DNA from: Ruminococcus sp. UBA3855 | GTDB taxonomy: Bacteria; Bacillota; Clostridia; Oscillospirales; Ruminococcaceae | Length of the DNA: 22,306 nucleotides | Assembly (NCBI GenBank): GCA_002392545.1 | Contig: DGHF01000112.1 | Span: 1 to 22,306 of the forward strand | Direction: 5' to 3' | Part shown: in pieces, positions 15,470 to 22,306 of the stretch | Layout: each line of letters begins with the position of its first letter | Position numbering within the stretch: position 1 is the stretch's first letter | Position numbers and translations under genes: made by a program | The notes under the pieces: model-generated | Seen by the model: only the letters and a program-made list of their open reading frames with translations | Told to the model about the DNA's origin: nothing | The model's database searches: none

Positions 15470-15729
15470 AACAGTGTCACAGAGAGCCGGCGGTGGTGAA
15501 AATCCGGTACATATGCTGTCAGGTGAATGGGTCTGTGAGGAGCAACGGAGAACACATTTTTCGTGCAAGTATCCTGCGCCGGATTCCCCACGTTATCGGG
15601 GTAGGATATGTTAGTATCCGAAAAGAGGAGCATCGAGTCCCTTTCGGGGGTGATGTGCTCGAATCAGGGTGGCACAACGGAGTCAATTCGTCCCTTAGTA
15701 TGGGGGGAATTGGCTTTTATTTTTTTATT
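15470..15729 (+). promoter_or_regulatory. T-box riboswitch (tRNA-Trp) in the trp leader
   Basis: A leader that senses uncharged tRNA-Trp. The base of Stem I pairs TCACAGA (15477-15483) with TCTGTGA (15532-15538). The T-box hallmark AGAGAG (15481-15486) is followed by a CCGG hairpin holding GGTGGTGAAAA. The specifier codon is TGG (15528-15530) in GTGAATGGGTCTG, matching the CCA anticodon of tRNA-Trp. A Stem III-like hairpin pairs GAGCATC with GATGTGCTC (about 15627-15662). The T-box sequence AGGGTGGCACAACGG (15666-15680) exposes TGGC to pair with the tRNA GCCA end; its AGGG can pair with TCCCT (15691-15695) as antiterminator. Uncharged tRNA-Trp should stabilise the antiterminator and turn on the operon. 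The 532-base stretch without genes at 15215-15746 holds this leader and the two divergent promoters. Confidence 0.93.
15682..15728 (+). terminator. Regulated terminator of the trp T-box
   Basis: GTCAATTC and CCC (15682-15694) pair with GGG and GAATTGGC (15702-15714), followed by TTTTATTTTTTT. The left arm overlaps the antiterminator's right half, so the two folds exclude each other. Confidence 0.9.
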
Positions 15730-15746
15730 CAGGAGGTTGACAAGAC

Positions 15747-17213
15747 ATGTTATATCCATCATTGGAAGAAGTGCAGAAGCTGGCAGAAACATATAATACC
15801 ATTCCGGTATTTTTCACTATTCCGGCAGACCATCGTACTCCGGTCAGCATCTTTTCCGCACTTTCCGCAAAAGAAGAAAACGCTTTTCTGCTCGAAAGCG
15901 TAAACAACGGAACACAATGGGACAGATATTCCTTTATTGGTTTTCATCCCGAACGGGAACTCAGAGCAAACGGCGCACAGCTCCAGATTATTGAAAATGG
16001 TGACAGTCAGACCTTCACACAGGAAAAGCCCTTTCAATATCTTCAGACCCTGCTTGACAAGGTGAATTCCCCGAAAATGGAAGATTACCCCTATTTTTCA
16101 GGCGGTATGATTGGCTATTTCGCTTATGACTCTGTACGCTATACAGAAAAAGGACTGACTGACATTCCGGAAGATGATATTGGAATGCCGGATTTGCATT
16201 TATTTGAATATCGTGAACTGGTTGCATATGACCATCTGAATTCAAATGCCATTGTGATTGTGAACATCCGCACGGATGAGGACATTGCAGAACAATATCA
16301 GAAAGCTGAATTCCGTGCTGCTGAAATCGCTGCAAAAATTGACCAGTATCACTGTAGAGGTCAGTTCCGTGATGATGAACCGCCTGTACAGGTTAATTCC
16401 AACATGACAAAAGAAGAATTCATGGATATTGTGAAAAAGGCGAAAGAATACATCAAAGCCGGAGATATTTTCCAAGTGGTATTGTCTCAGCGTTTCGAGG
16501 TGGATAATCCGCCGGATAGTTTCGAGGTTTACCGCCGTCTGAGAGCGACAAACCCCTCTCCATATCTGTATTACTTCAAAACGAAAGAATATGAGATTTC
16601 CGGCGCATCTCCCGAACTGCTTGTCAAGGTCAATGATGGCATTGCATCCACAAGACCCATTGCAGGCACTCGCCCCAGAGGTGCAGACCATGTCGAAGAT
16701 ATCGCCCTTGAAAAGTCCTTGCTTGCAGACGAAAAGGAACGTGCAGAACATACCATGCTTGTTGACCTTGGCAGAAATGACCTCGGAAAAGTCAGTGAAT
16801 ATGGTTCAGTGCAGGTCACTGATTTTATGAGGGTGGAGCGTTATTCTAAAGTCATGCATCTGGTGTCAGATGTACAGGGGAAACTTCGTCAGGATATGAA
16901 GCCCATGGACGCATTACAAGCAGTTCTCCCTGCTGGTACGCTTTCCGGTGCGCCAAAGGTCAGAGCCATGGAAATTATTGACGAACTCGAAAATAAAAAG
17001 CGGGGGCTTTATGGCGGAACGGTTGGCTATTTTGGCTATAACGGCGATATGAATACCTGCATTGCAATCCGTACCATTCTTTATAGAAACGGAAAGGCTT
17101 ATGTTCAGGCAGGTGCTGGAATTGTTGCCGATTCTGACCCCGAAAAAGAATTCGCAGAAACAACCCATAAGGCTGGCGCAATGCTCAACGCTCTCAAGGA
17201 GGCTAGAAAATGA
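15747..17213 (+). CDS. trpE: Anthranilate synthase component I
   Basis: Uses chorismate and ammonia (passed from the TrpG amidotransferase) to make anthranilate, the committed step of tryptophan synthesis. The 488 residues show the tryptophan-binding LLES motif (48-51) and the NPSPYLYYF segment that completes that allosteric site, so feedback inhibition by tryptophan is expected. The chorismate-binding domain (about 225-485) has PIAGTRPRG, HTMLVDLGRNDLG, AGTLSGAPKVRAMEII, GGTVGYFGYNGDMNTCIAIR and GAGIVADSDPEKE, the last two lining the active site. ATG at 15747 follows AGGAGGTTG (15731-15739), directly after the T-box terminator. It overlaps trpGD by four bases (ATGA), and so their translation is probably coupled. 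Confidence 0.97.
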   Translation: MLYPSLEEVQKLAETYNTIPVFFTIPADHRTPVSIFSALSAKEENAFLLESVNNGTQWDRYSFIGFHPERELRANGAQLQIIENGDSQTFTQEKPFQYLQTLLDKVNSPKMEDYPYFSGGMIGYFAYDSVRYTEKGLTDIPEDDIGMPDLHLFEYRELVAYDHLNSNAIVIVNIRTDEDIAEQYQKAEFRAAEIAAKIDQYHCRGQFRDDEPPVQVNSNMTKEEFMDIVKKAKEYIKAGDIFQVVLSQRFEVDNPPDSFEVYRRLRATNPSPYLYYFKTKEYEISGASPELLVKVNDGIASTRPIAGTRPRGADHVEDIALEKSLLADEKERAEHTMLVDLGRNDLGKVSEYGSVQVTDFMRVERYSKVMHLVSDVQGKLRQDMKPMDALQAVLPAGTLSGAPKVRAMEIIDELENKKRGLYGGTVGYFGYNGDMNTCIAIRTILYRNGKAYVQAGAGIVADSDPEKEFAETTHKAGAMLNALKEARK

Positions 17214-18829
17214 TTCTGGTAATTGATAATTACGATTCTTTCACCTACAATCTGGTGCAGGAAATCGGTAAAATGTACCCTGATATTCTGGTAAAGAGAA
17301 ATGACGAAATCACCATTGACGAAATCAAAGAATTAAATCCGTCTGCAATTGTCATTTCCCCCGGTCCTGCTTATCCGTCAACGGCTGGAATTTCTATCGA
17401 AACAGTCAAAATATTCAGCGGAAATATCCCGATTTTAGGTGTTTGCTTAGGACATCAGGCAATTGTGGAAGCATTCGGGGGGAAAATTATTCCGGCTCGT
17501 CAGCTGATGCACGGCAAAAGCAGTATGATTAAATTCGAAGAAAAGCACCCCCTCTCAAAGGGCTTACCTCATCCGATGCAGGTAGGACGGTATCATTCTC
17601 TGATTGCAGACGAAAGCACATTGCCCGATTGTTTGTATGTAACAGCCCTTGACGAAAACGGTCAGATTATGGGAATTTCCCACAAGGAACACAAAACCTA
17701 TGGTGTGCAGTTCCATCCGGAATCAGTCCTGACACCGGACGGCAGGAGACTTCTTCATAATTTCTTAGCCATTGCCGGACTGGTTGAACCTGAACCAGAA
17801 AAGAGACCTGCTGACCTGAAACCCTATTACAGCAAGCTCATGAACCGTGAGAACCTCACCGCACAGGAAGCAGAAGACTGCATGAATATCCTCATGGGCG
17901 GTGAAGCAAATCAGTTGCAGATTACTGCTGTTTTGATGGCACTTGCTACCAAAGGCGAAACTCCTGAAGAAATCGCCGGATTCGCTAAGGGTATGAGAGC
18001 CAAAGCCGCACTTGTTCCCGATTGCACAGAAACCATTGATATTGTGGGTACTGGCGGAGATAAGGCATTTACATTCAATATTTCGACTACTTCCGCATTT
18101 GTTGCAGCGGCAGCTGGTGCAAAAGTCGCAAAGCACGGAAACAGAAGCGTTTCCAGCAAGAGCGGTGCAGCGGATGTATTGGAAGCATTGGGCGTGAAAA
18201 TCGCCACAAAGCCATTACAGGCAAAGGCTTGTATTGAAAATGTCGGCTTGTCGTTCCTGTTTGCACAGAGTTATCATGCAAGTATGCGTTTTGTAGGACC
18301 TGTTCGTGGACAATTGGGAGTCCGGACAGTATTCAATATTTTAGGACCTCTCACCAATCCGGCAAAGGCTGATTATATTGTGTTAGGTGTCTATGAAAAG
18401 TCGCTGACAGAAATCATGGCACAAGTATTACAGCAAGTCGGCATTAAAAGAGCTATGGTAGTATTTGGAAATGATGTCATGGACGAAATCACTGTTTCAG
18501 ATGCAACCACCGTGACAGAGGTCAACGGCGAAAATCTTAAAACTTACGAAATCAAACCGGAAGATTTTGGTTTAAATCGTTATGATAAATCCGAAATTGT
18601 CGGCGGTACTCCTTCGGAAAATGCCAATATCACAAGAGGCATTCTTTCTGGAGAAATCACAGGCGCAAAGCGTGATATTGTCTTGATGAATGCCGGAGCT
18701 GTTCTCTATACTTACGGCATTACAGAAACCCTTGCAGACGGTGTGAAACTTGCACAGGAGACAATCGACAGCGGTAAAGCCCTCGCCAAACTGGACGAAT
18801 TTGTCAAGTTTACCAATGAATTGGAGTAA
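17210..18829 (+). CDS. trpGD: Fused anthranilate synthase component II / anthranilate phosphoribosyltransferase
   Basis: A 539-residue two-domain protein. Residues 1 to about 190 are the class I glutamine amidotransferase TrpG, which supplies ammonia to TrpE: nucleophile C79 (LGVCLGHQAI) and the His-Glu pair H169 and E171 (GVQFHPESVL). A short linker rich in Pro and Glu (VEPEPEKRP, about 192-200) leads to TrpD, residues about 205-539, which joins anthranilate to PRPP. TrpD shows the PRPP-binding DIVGTGGD (277-284), NISTTSAFV, KHGNRSVSSKSGAADVLEALG and later VFGNDVMDEI. The frame is continuous, with no stop between domains. Fused TrpGD is well known in enterobacteria; clostridial relatives often have separate genes. 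It begins in a four-base overlap with trpE. Confidence 0.96.
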   Translation: MILVIDNYDSFTYNLVQEIGKMYPDILVKRNDEITIDEIKELNPSAIVISPGPAYPSTAGISIETVKIFSGNIPILGVCLGHQAIVEAFGGKIIPARQLMHGKSSMIKFEEKHPLSKGLPHPMQVGRYHSLIADESTLPDCLYVTALDENGQIMGISHKEHKTYGVQFHPESVLTPDGRRLLHNFLAIAGLVEPEPEKRPADLKPYYSKLMNRENLTAQEAEDCMNILMGGEANQLQITAVLMALATKGETPEEIAGFAKGMRAKAALVPDCTETIDIVGTGGDKAFTFNISTTSAFVAAAAGAKVAKHGNRSVSSKSGAADVLEALGVKIATKPLQAKACIENVGLSFLFAQSYHASMRFVGPVRGQLGVRTVFNILGPLTNPAKADYIVLGVYEKSLTEIMAQVLQQVGIKRAMVVFGNDVMDEITVSDATTVTEVNGENLKTYEIKPEDFGLNRYDKSEIVGGTPSENANITRGILSGEITGAKRDIVLMNAGAVLYTYGITETLADGVKLAQETIDSGKALAKLDEFVKFTNELE

Positions 18830-18833
18830 TACC

Positions 18834-19613
18834 ATGATTCTGGATGAAATTTGTAAACAGCGTGAAATACAACTGGAAAGGGAAATGCAGAATATTTCCC
18901 TTTCCGAAATGCAGAAAAAAGCCGCTCACGCTCCTGATAAAGCCGGATTTATTGAAGCACTGCGGAAACAAGGCTTATCCTGCATTTGTGAAGTGAAAAA
19001 AGCATCCCCTTCCAAAGGCTTGATTCGTCCCGACTTTCACCCTGTTGAACTGGCGAAAGAATACGAAACAGCCGGAGCGGATTGTATTTCATGCCTGACC
19101 GAAGAACACTATTTTCAGGGAAGCAGTGAATATTTGAAGGCAATCGCTCAAAATGTCACAATTCCCATTTTAAGGAAAGATTTTGTGATTCACGAATATC
19201 AGATTTATGAAGCGAAAGCAATTGGAGCATCCGCCATTCTGTTGATTGCATCTGTGCTGGATGATGAGCGAATGAAGCAATTTTTTGAATTGGCGCATCA
19301 TATCGGGCTTGATTGTCTGGTAGAGGTTCACACGGTGGAAGAAGTCAAGCGTGTTCAGGTGCTCAAACCTCAATTATTGGGCGTGAATAACAGAAACCTC
19401 AAAACGTTTGAAGTCAATCTGCACCATACCGCTGAACTTTCCGGAATGCGCACACAAAATCAATTGTTCGTATCAGAAAGCGGTATCAAAAACAATGCCG
19501 ACATGAAAACCGTTCAGGCGAACGGTGCAAATGCTGTCCTGATTGGGGAAACGCTCATGAGAAGCGATAATATCACCGCAACTCTTCACCAACTCAGGGA
19601 GGGCACACAATGA
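18834..19613 (+). CDS. trpC: Indole-3-glycerol phosphate synthase
   Basis: Closes the ring of CdRP to indole-3-glycerol phosphate with loss of CO2 and water. The 259 residues form a TIM barrel. Catalytic residues are in place: E53 and K55 in CICEVKKASPSKGLI, K115 in PILRKDFVIHEYQ, then LVEVHT and the asparagine of GVNNRNL; the phosphate site is in VSESGI and VLIGETLM. ATG at 18834 is five bases after the trpGD stop, with GGAG (18823-18826) as ribosome site; starts further upstream would lie inside trpD in another frame. It overlaps trpF by four bases. Here TrpC and TrpF are separate proteins, unlike the enterobacterial TrpCF fusion. Confidence 0.96.
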   Translation: MILDEICKQREIQLEREMQNISLSEMQKKAAHAPDKAGFIEALRKQGLSCICEVKKASPSKGLIRPDFHPVELAKEYETAGADCISCLTEEHYFQGSSEYLKAIAQNVTIPILRKDFVIHEYQIYEAKAIGASAILLIASVLDDERMKQFFELAHHIGLDCLVEVHTVEEVKRVQVLKPQLLGVNNRNLKTFEVNLHHTAELSGMRTQNQLFVSESGIKNNADMKTVQANGANAVLIGETLMRSDNITATLHQLREGTQ

Positions 19614-20245
19614 GTATTGCACTCAAAATCTGCGGAAATCGTCGTGTACAGGATGTGCAGTATCTGAATCAGTACAAGCCCGATTATGCCGGATTTATTC
19701 TTTCCGGCGGATTTGGCAGGAGTATTGTCATGGGGACATTTTATGAATTGAAATCCTACCTTGACAACAATATCCAGACTGTCGGAGTTTTCGTAAATGA
19801 ACCGCTTGACGAAATTATCAAATATGCCTATCATGAGGAATTGAATGTGATTCAATTGCACGGAGAGGAAGACAAAATCTATATTCAGGCATTGCGTGAA
19901 GTCTTTCAAGGCGAAATCTGGAAAGCCGTCAGAGTTCGCACGGCGGAGGACATTGCCAACGCTGACAAATTGCCTGTTGATAGATTGGTATTAGACAGCT
20001 TTTCCGCCATTAGTCAAGGAGGTACAGGAACGCTTGCACCGTGGGACATTATCACAAACAACCGCCCCACAAAGCCCTTTTTCTTGGCTGGCGGAATTTC
20101 TGCGGAAAATGCCGTTGATGCTGTCAAAGCCGTGAACCCTTTCGGAATTGACGTTTCCAGCAGCGTGGAAACTGATAAATGCAAAGACCCTGAAAAAATC
20201 AGGGTATTGACCGAAACAATCAAAAATTTTCAGAAAGAAGGATAA
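19610..20245 (+). CDS. trpF: Phosphoribosylanthranilate isomerase
   Basis: Converts N-(5-phosphoribosyl)anthranilate to CdRP by an Amadori rearrangement. The 211 residues form a small TIM barrel with catalytic C8 (LKICGNRR) and D129 (LVLDSFS), plus VGVFVNEPLDEI, VIQLHGEED, GGTGT and the phosphate-binding FFLAGGISAEN and GIDVSSSVET. Two places differ from common forms: KICGNRR rather than KICGLT/I, and GGTGTLAPWD rather than GGTGxxFDW. The function still looks sound. It starts at an ATGA overlap with trpC and is followed two bases later by trpB. Confidence 0.94.
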   Translation: MSIALKICGNRRVQDVQYLNQYKPDYAGFILSGGFGRSIVMGTFYELKSYLDNNIQTVGVFVNEPLDEIIKYAYHEELNVIQLHGEEDKIYIQALREVFQGEIWKAVRVRTAEDIANADKLPVDRLVLDSFSAISQGGTGTLAPWDIITNNRPTKPFFLAGGISAENAVDAVKAVNPFGIDVSSSVETDKCKDPEKIRVLTETIKNFQKEG

Positions 20246-20247
20246 CT

Positions 20248-21435
20248 ATGGAAAAAATCGGAAGATTTGGCGAGTTCGGGGGGCAGTACGTCCCTGAAAC
20301 CGTCATGAATGCAGTCTCTGAACTGCTGGAAGCCTACGAACATTACAAGAATGACCCTGTATTCATTCAGGAATTGCATGACCTTTACAGAAATTATGCA
20401 TTCCGTCCGTCACTGCTTTACTATGCAGACAAAATGACAAAAGACCTCGGCGGAGCGAAAATTTATATCAAGCGTGAAGACTTGAACCACACAGGCTCTC
20501 ACAAAATCAATAACGCATTAGGTCAGGTATTGCTTGCGAAGCACATGGGGAAAAAGCGTGTTATCGCTGAAACTGGTGCAGGTCAGCACGGTGTTGCTAC
20601 TGCCACAGTTTGCGCATATTTCGACTTGGAATGTGAAGTCTATATGGGGCGTGAAGACATGGAGAGACAGGCTCTCAACGTCTACAGAATGGAGCTGTTA
20701 GGCGCAAAGGTAACAGGAGTTGACTCCGGCACAGCTACCCTGAAAGATGCCATCAACGAGGCTATGCGTGACTGGGCTACCAACATTGAGACAACATTCT
20801 ATTGTATTGGTTCTGTGATGGGTCCTCACCCATACCCTACCATGGTTCGTGATTTCCAGAAAATCATTGGTGAAGAAGCCAAAAAACAGATTATGGAAGC
20901 AGAGGGAAAACTCCCTGATTGTGTCGTTGCCTGTGTTGGTGGTGGTTCAAATGCAATGGGGATTTTCTATGACTTCATTCCAGATACAAGTGTGAGACTG
21001 GTCGGCGCAGAAGCCGCCGGACGTGGCATTGATACCCCTGACCATGCAGCAACCATTTCCAAAGGCGACTTGGGAATTTTCCACGGCATGAAATCCATTT
21101 TCCTCCAGAATGACGAGGGGCAAATTGCACCAGTATTCTCTATTTCCGCTGGTCTGGATTACCCCGGAATTGGTCCTGAACATGCATGGTTGCATAGTAC
21201 CGGTCGTGCGGATTATGTGGCTATCACGGACGAAGAAGCTGTTCAGGCGTTTGAGTACCTCTCTAAGGTAGAGGGCATTATTCCGGCGGTTGAGTCCGCT
21301 CATGCCGTTGCAGCCGCAAGAAAAATTGCACCCACAATGCGCCCTGACCAGATTATGATTATCAATCTTTCTGGTCGTGGTGATAAGGACGTACAGCAGA
21401 TTGCAAGATACAGAGGAGTGAATATCAATGGCTAA
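20248..21435 (+). CDS. trpB: Tryptophan synthase beta chain
   Basis: PLP enzyme joining indole and L-serine to give L-tryptophan, working in an alpha2-beta2 complex with TrpA. The 395 residues are the TrpB1 type. K86 in HTGSHKINNALG is the PLP lysine, E108 in AETGAGQHGVATAT is the catalytic glutamate, and CVGGGSNAMGIF binds the PLP phosphate. ATG at 20248 is two bases after the trpF stop, with GAAGGAT as ribosome site. Its last eight bases overlap trpA. Between about 20600 and 21300 the codons lean towards more preferred forms (GCT, ACC) than in trpC/F, a mild trend only. Confidence 0.97.
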   Translation: MEKIGRFGEFGGQYVPETVMNAVSELLEAYEHYKNDPVFIQELHDLYRNYAFRPSLLYYADKMTKDLGGAKIYIKREDLNHTGSHKINNALGQVLLAKHMGKKRVIAETGAGQHGVATATVCAYFDLECEVYMGREDMERQALNVYRMELLGAKVTGVDSGTATLKDAINEAMRDWATNIETTFYCIGSVMGPHPYPTMVRDFQKIIGEEAKKQIMEAEGKLPDCVVACVGGGSNAMGIFYDFIPDTSVRLVGAEAAGRGIDTPDHAATISKGDLGIFHGMKSIFLQNDEGQIAPVFSISAGLDYPGIGPEHAWLHSTGRADYVAITDEEAVQAFEYLSKVEGIIPAVESAHAVAAARKIAPTMRPDQIMIINLSGRGDKDVQQIARYRGVNING

Positions 21436-22213
21436 CAGAATTGATGAAAAGTTTGCAGAACTGAAAGCCCAGAATAAAAAGGCTTTAATTACTTATATTG
21501 TCGCTGGTGACGGCGGTTATGAACTCACAGAAAAAGCCGTTTTGGCTATGGAACAGGCAGGAGTTGACATCATTGAAATTGGTGTGCCGTTCTCTGACCC
21601 CATCGCAGAAGGCGGTACAATCCAGATGGCAAGTCAGAGAGCCTTACAGCGTGGAACAACATTAAAGGGCGTCTTTGAAATGGTGGCTCGTTTGAGAGAA
21701 AAAACGAATATACCCCTTTTGCTGATGCTGTATGCAAATACGATTTTCCGTTCTCCTGATTTCTTTGACAAGTGCAAAGAGGTGGGAATTGACGGTGTTA
21801 TCGTGCCGGATTTGCCTTTTGAAGAGCATGACGAATTCAAGGCTTCTGCGGATGCGAACGGAATTTATAATATTTCCCTCGTGACCCCTGTCAGCCATGA
21901 CAGAATTAAGAAAATCGCAAAAGTGGCACAAGGTTTCCTGTATTGTGTATCGTCTGTCGGTGTAACTGGTGTTCGTGACAAGTTCAGCACGGATTTTGAC
22001 AAATTCTTTGGAGAAATTGCAGAATCTGCAAAAATTCCCTATTGTGTGGGCTTTGGCATCCGTGACGGCGAAACAGCGCATAAAATCTCACGTCATTGTA
22101 ATGGTGTCATTGTAGGCAGTGCCATTGTCAACAAGGTGGCAGAGTTCGGACAGGATGCTGTACCGGAAATTACAAAAATCTGTCGGGAACTCCGTGCAGG
22201 GCTGGACAGCTGA
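21428..22213 (+). CDS. trpA: Tryptophan synthase alpha chain
   Basis: Cleaves indole-3-glycerol phosphate to indole, which passes through a tunnel to TrpB. The 261-residue TIM barrel has the catalytic E50 (DIIEIGVPFSDP) and the family block VSSVGVTGVRDKF plus the phosphate site VGFGIRDGE and VIVGSAIV. The residue matching the second catalytic Asp (Asp60 in Salmonella) is glutamate E61, in SDPIAEGGTIQMA; the usual form is SDPxADGPxIQ. I recall that Glu occurs here in other clostridial TrpA proteins, so activity is still likely. ATG at 21428 follows AGAGGAGTG (21412-21420) and overlaps trpB by eight bases. It is the last gene of the operon. Confidence 0.96.
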   Translation: MANRIDEKFAELKAQNKKALITYIVAGDGGYELTEKAVLAMEQAGVDIIEIGVPFSDPIAEGGTIQMASQRALQRGTTLKGVFEMVARLREKTNIPLLLMLYANTIFRSPDFFDKCKEVGIDGVIVPDLPFEEHDEFKASADANGIYNISLVTPVSHDRIKKIAKVAQGFLYCVSSVGVTGVRDKFSTDFDKFFGEIAESAKIPYCVGFGIRDGETAHKISRHCNGVIVGSAIVNKVAEFGQDAVPEITKICRELRAGLDS

Positions 22214-22250
22214 TTATTTCGGATATTTCCCGAAAATTGCATCAAAATCA

Positions 22251-22283
22251 AAAACCGCTGTACCAAAATACAGCGGTTTTTAT
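22251..22283 (+). terminator. Terminator of the trp operon
   Basis: A 12-base perfect stem, AAAACCGCTGTA (22251-22262) with TACAGCGGTTTT (22269-22280), loop CCAAAA, then T residues. It is 37 bases after the trpA stop. The last 23 bases of the window hold no feature I can support. Confidence 0.94.
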
Positions 22284-22306
22284 GAATTGCGTCCCACCTA
22301 TTGACA

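Noticed and set aside
15493..15903. 136-codon plus-strand frame across the T-box leader
   Set aside because: It crosses conserved T-box elements and the start of trpE in another frame; the RNA structure explains the sequence better.
1..22306. Mobile elements, CRISPR arrays, tRNA or rRNA genes
   Set aside because: No transposase or integrase motif, no regularly spaced repeats, and no tRNA-like folds were found on reading both strands; the repeats in the LRR gene are protein repeats.

Overview
The window reads as a chromosomal segment of a low-to-moderate GC Firmicute, most likely a gut Ruminococcus or close relative in the Oscillospiraceae. The grounds are strong AGGAGG-type ribosome binding sites, consensus TTGACA/TATAAT promoters with 17-base spacers, a tryptophan T-box leader, and a secreted BspA-type leucine-rich-repeat protein ending in a type I dockerin next to a xylose isomerase gene. 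The dockerin points to a fibre-degrading bacterium with a cellulosome-like system. Species cannot be fixed from the sequence alone. No mobile element, CRISPR array, tRNA or rRNA is visible.

Layout, left to right. (1) 2-3097, plus strand: the 3' part of pcrA/uvrD helicase, a two-domain GNAT acetyltransferase and a small one-helix membrane protein. (2) 3114-8386, plus strand: a consensus promoter drives a tight six-gene cluster: thyX, a DJ-1/PfpI protein, 5-formyl-THF cyclo-ligase, mltG, a U32-family protein of the tRNA-hydroxylation type and a CPBP membrane protease. It ends at a strong terminator. The cluster mixes folate/dTMP metabolism, cell-wall synthesis and tRNA modification. (3) 8519-9692: a small XRE regulator convergent with a DUF975-like membrane protein, sharing a bidirectional terminator. 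(4) 9772-12503: three single-gene units, each with its own promoter and terminator: class II fructose-bisphosphate aldolase (strongly biased codons), a 67-residue membrane-anchored unknown protein, and the LRR-dockerin protein. (5) 12512-15324, minus strand: xylA, then a small secreted-peptide gene broken by one frameshift, then a five-helix membrane protein with an outer domain. (6) 15392-22280, plus strand: a complete tryptophan operon, promoter - T-box leader - trpE - trpGD (fused) - trpC - trpF - trpB - trpA - terminator.

The trp operon carries every step from chorismate to tryptophan in six genes, with short overlaps or spacings of a few bases. Its leader carries a UGG specifier codon and a T-box/terminator switch, so transcription should rise when tRNA-Trp is uncharged. 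TrpE keeps the LLES motif of feedback inhibition, giving a second layer of control.

Most of the window is ordinary core metabolism, and I see no clear new multi-gene system. The items most worth a second look are the frameshifted secreted-peptide gene at 13920-14100 and its membrane partner, the GNAT fused to a separate N-terminal domain, the LRR-dockerin protein, the Glu replacing catalytic Asp in TrpA, and a palindrome shared by the thyX and xylA upstream regions.
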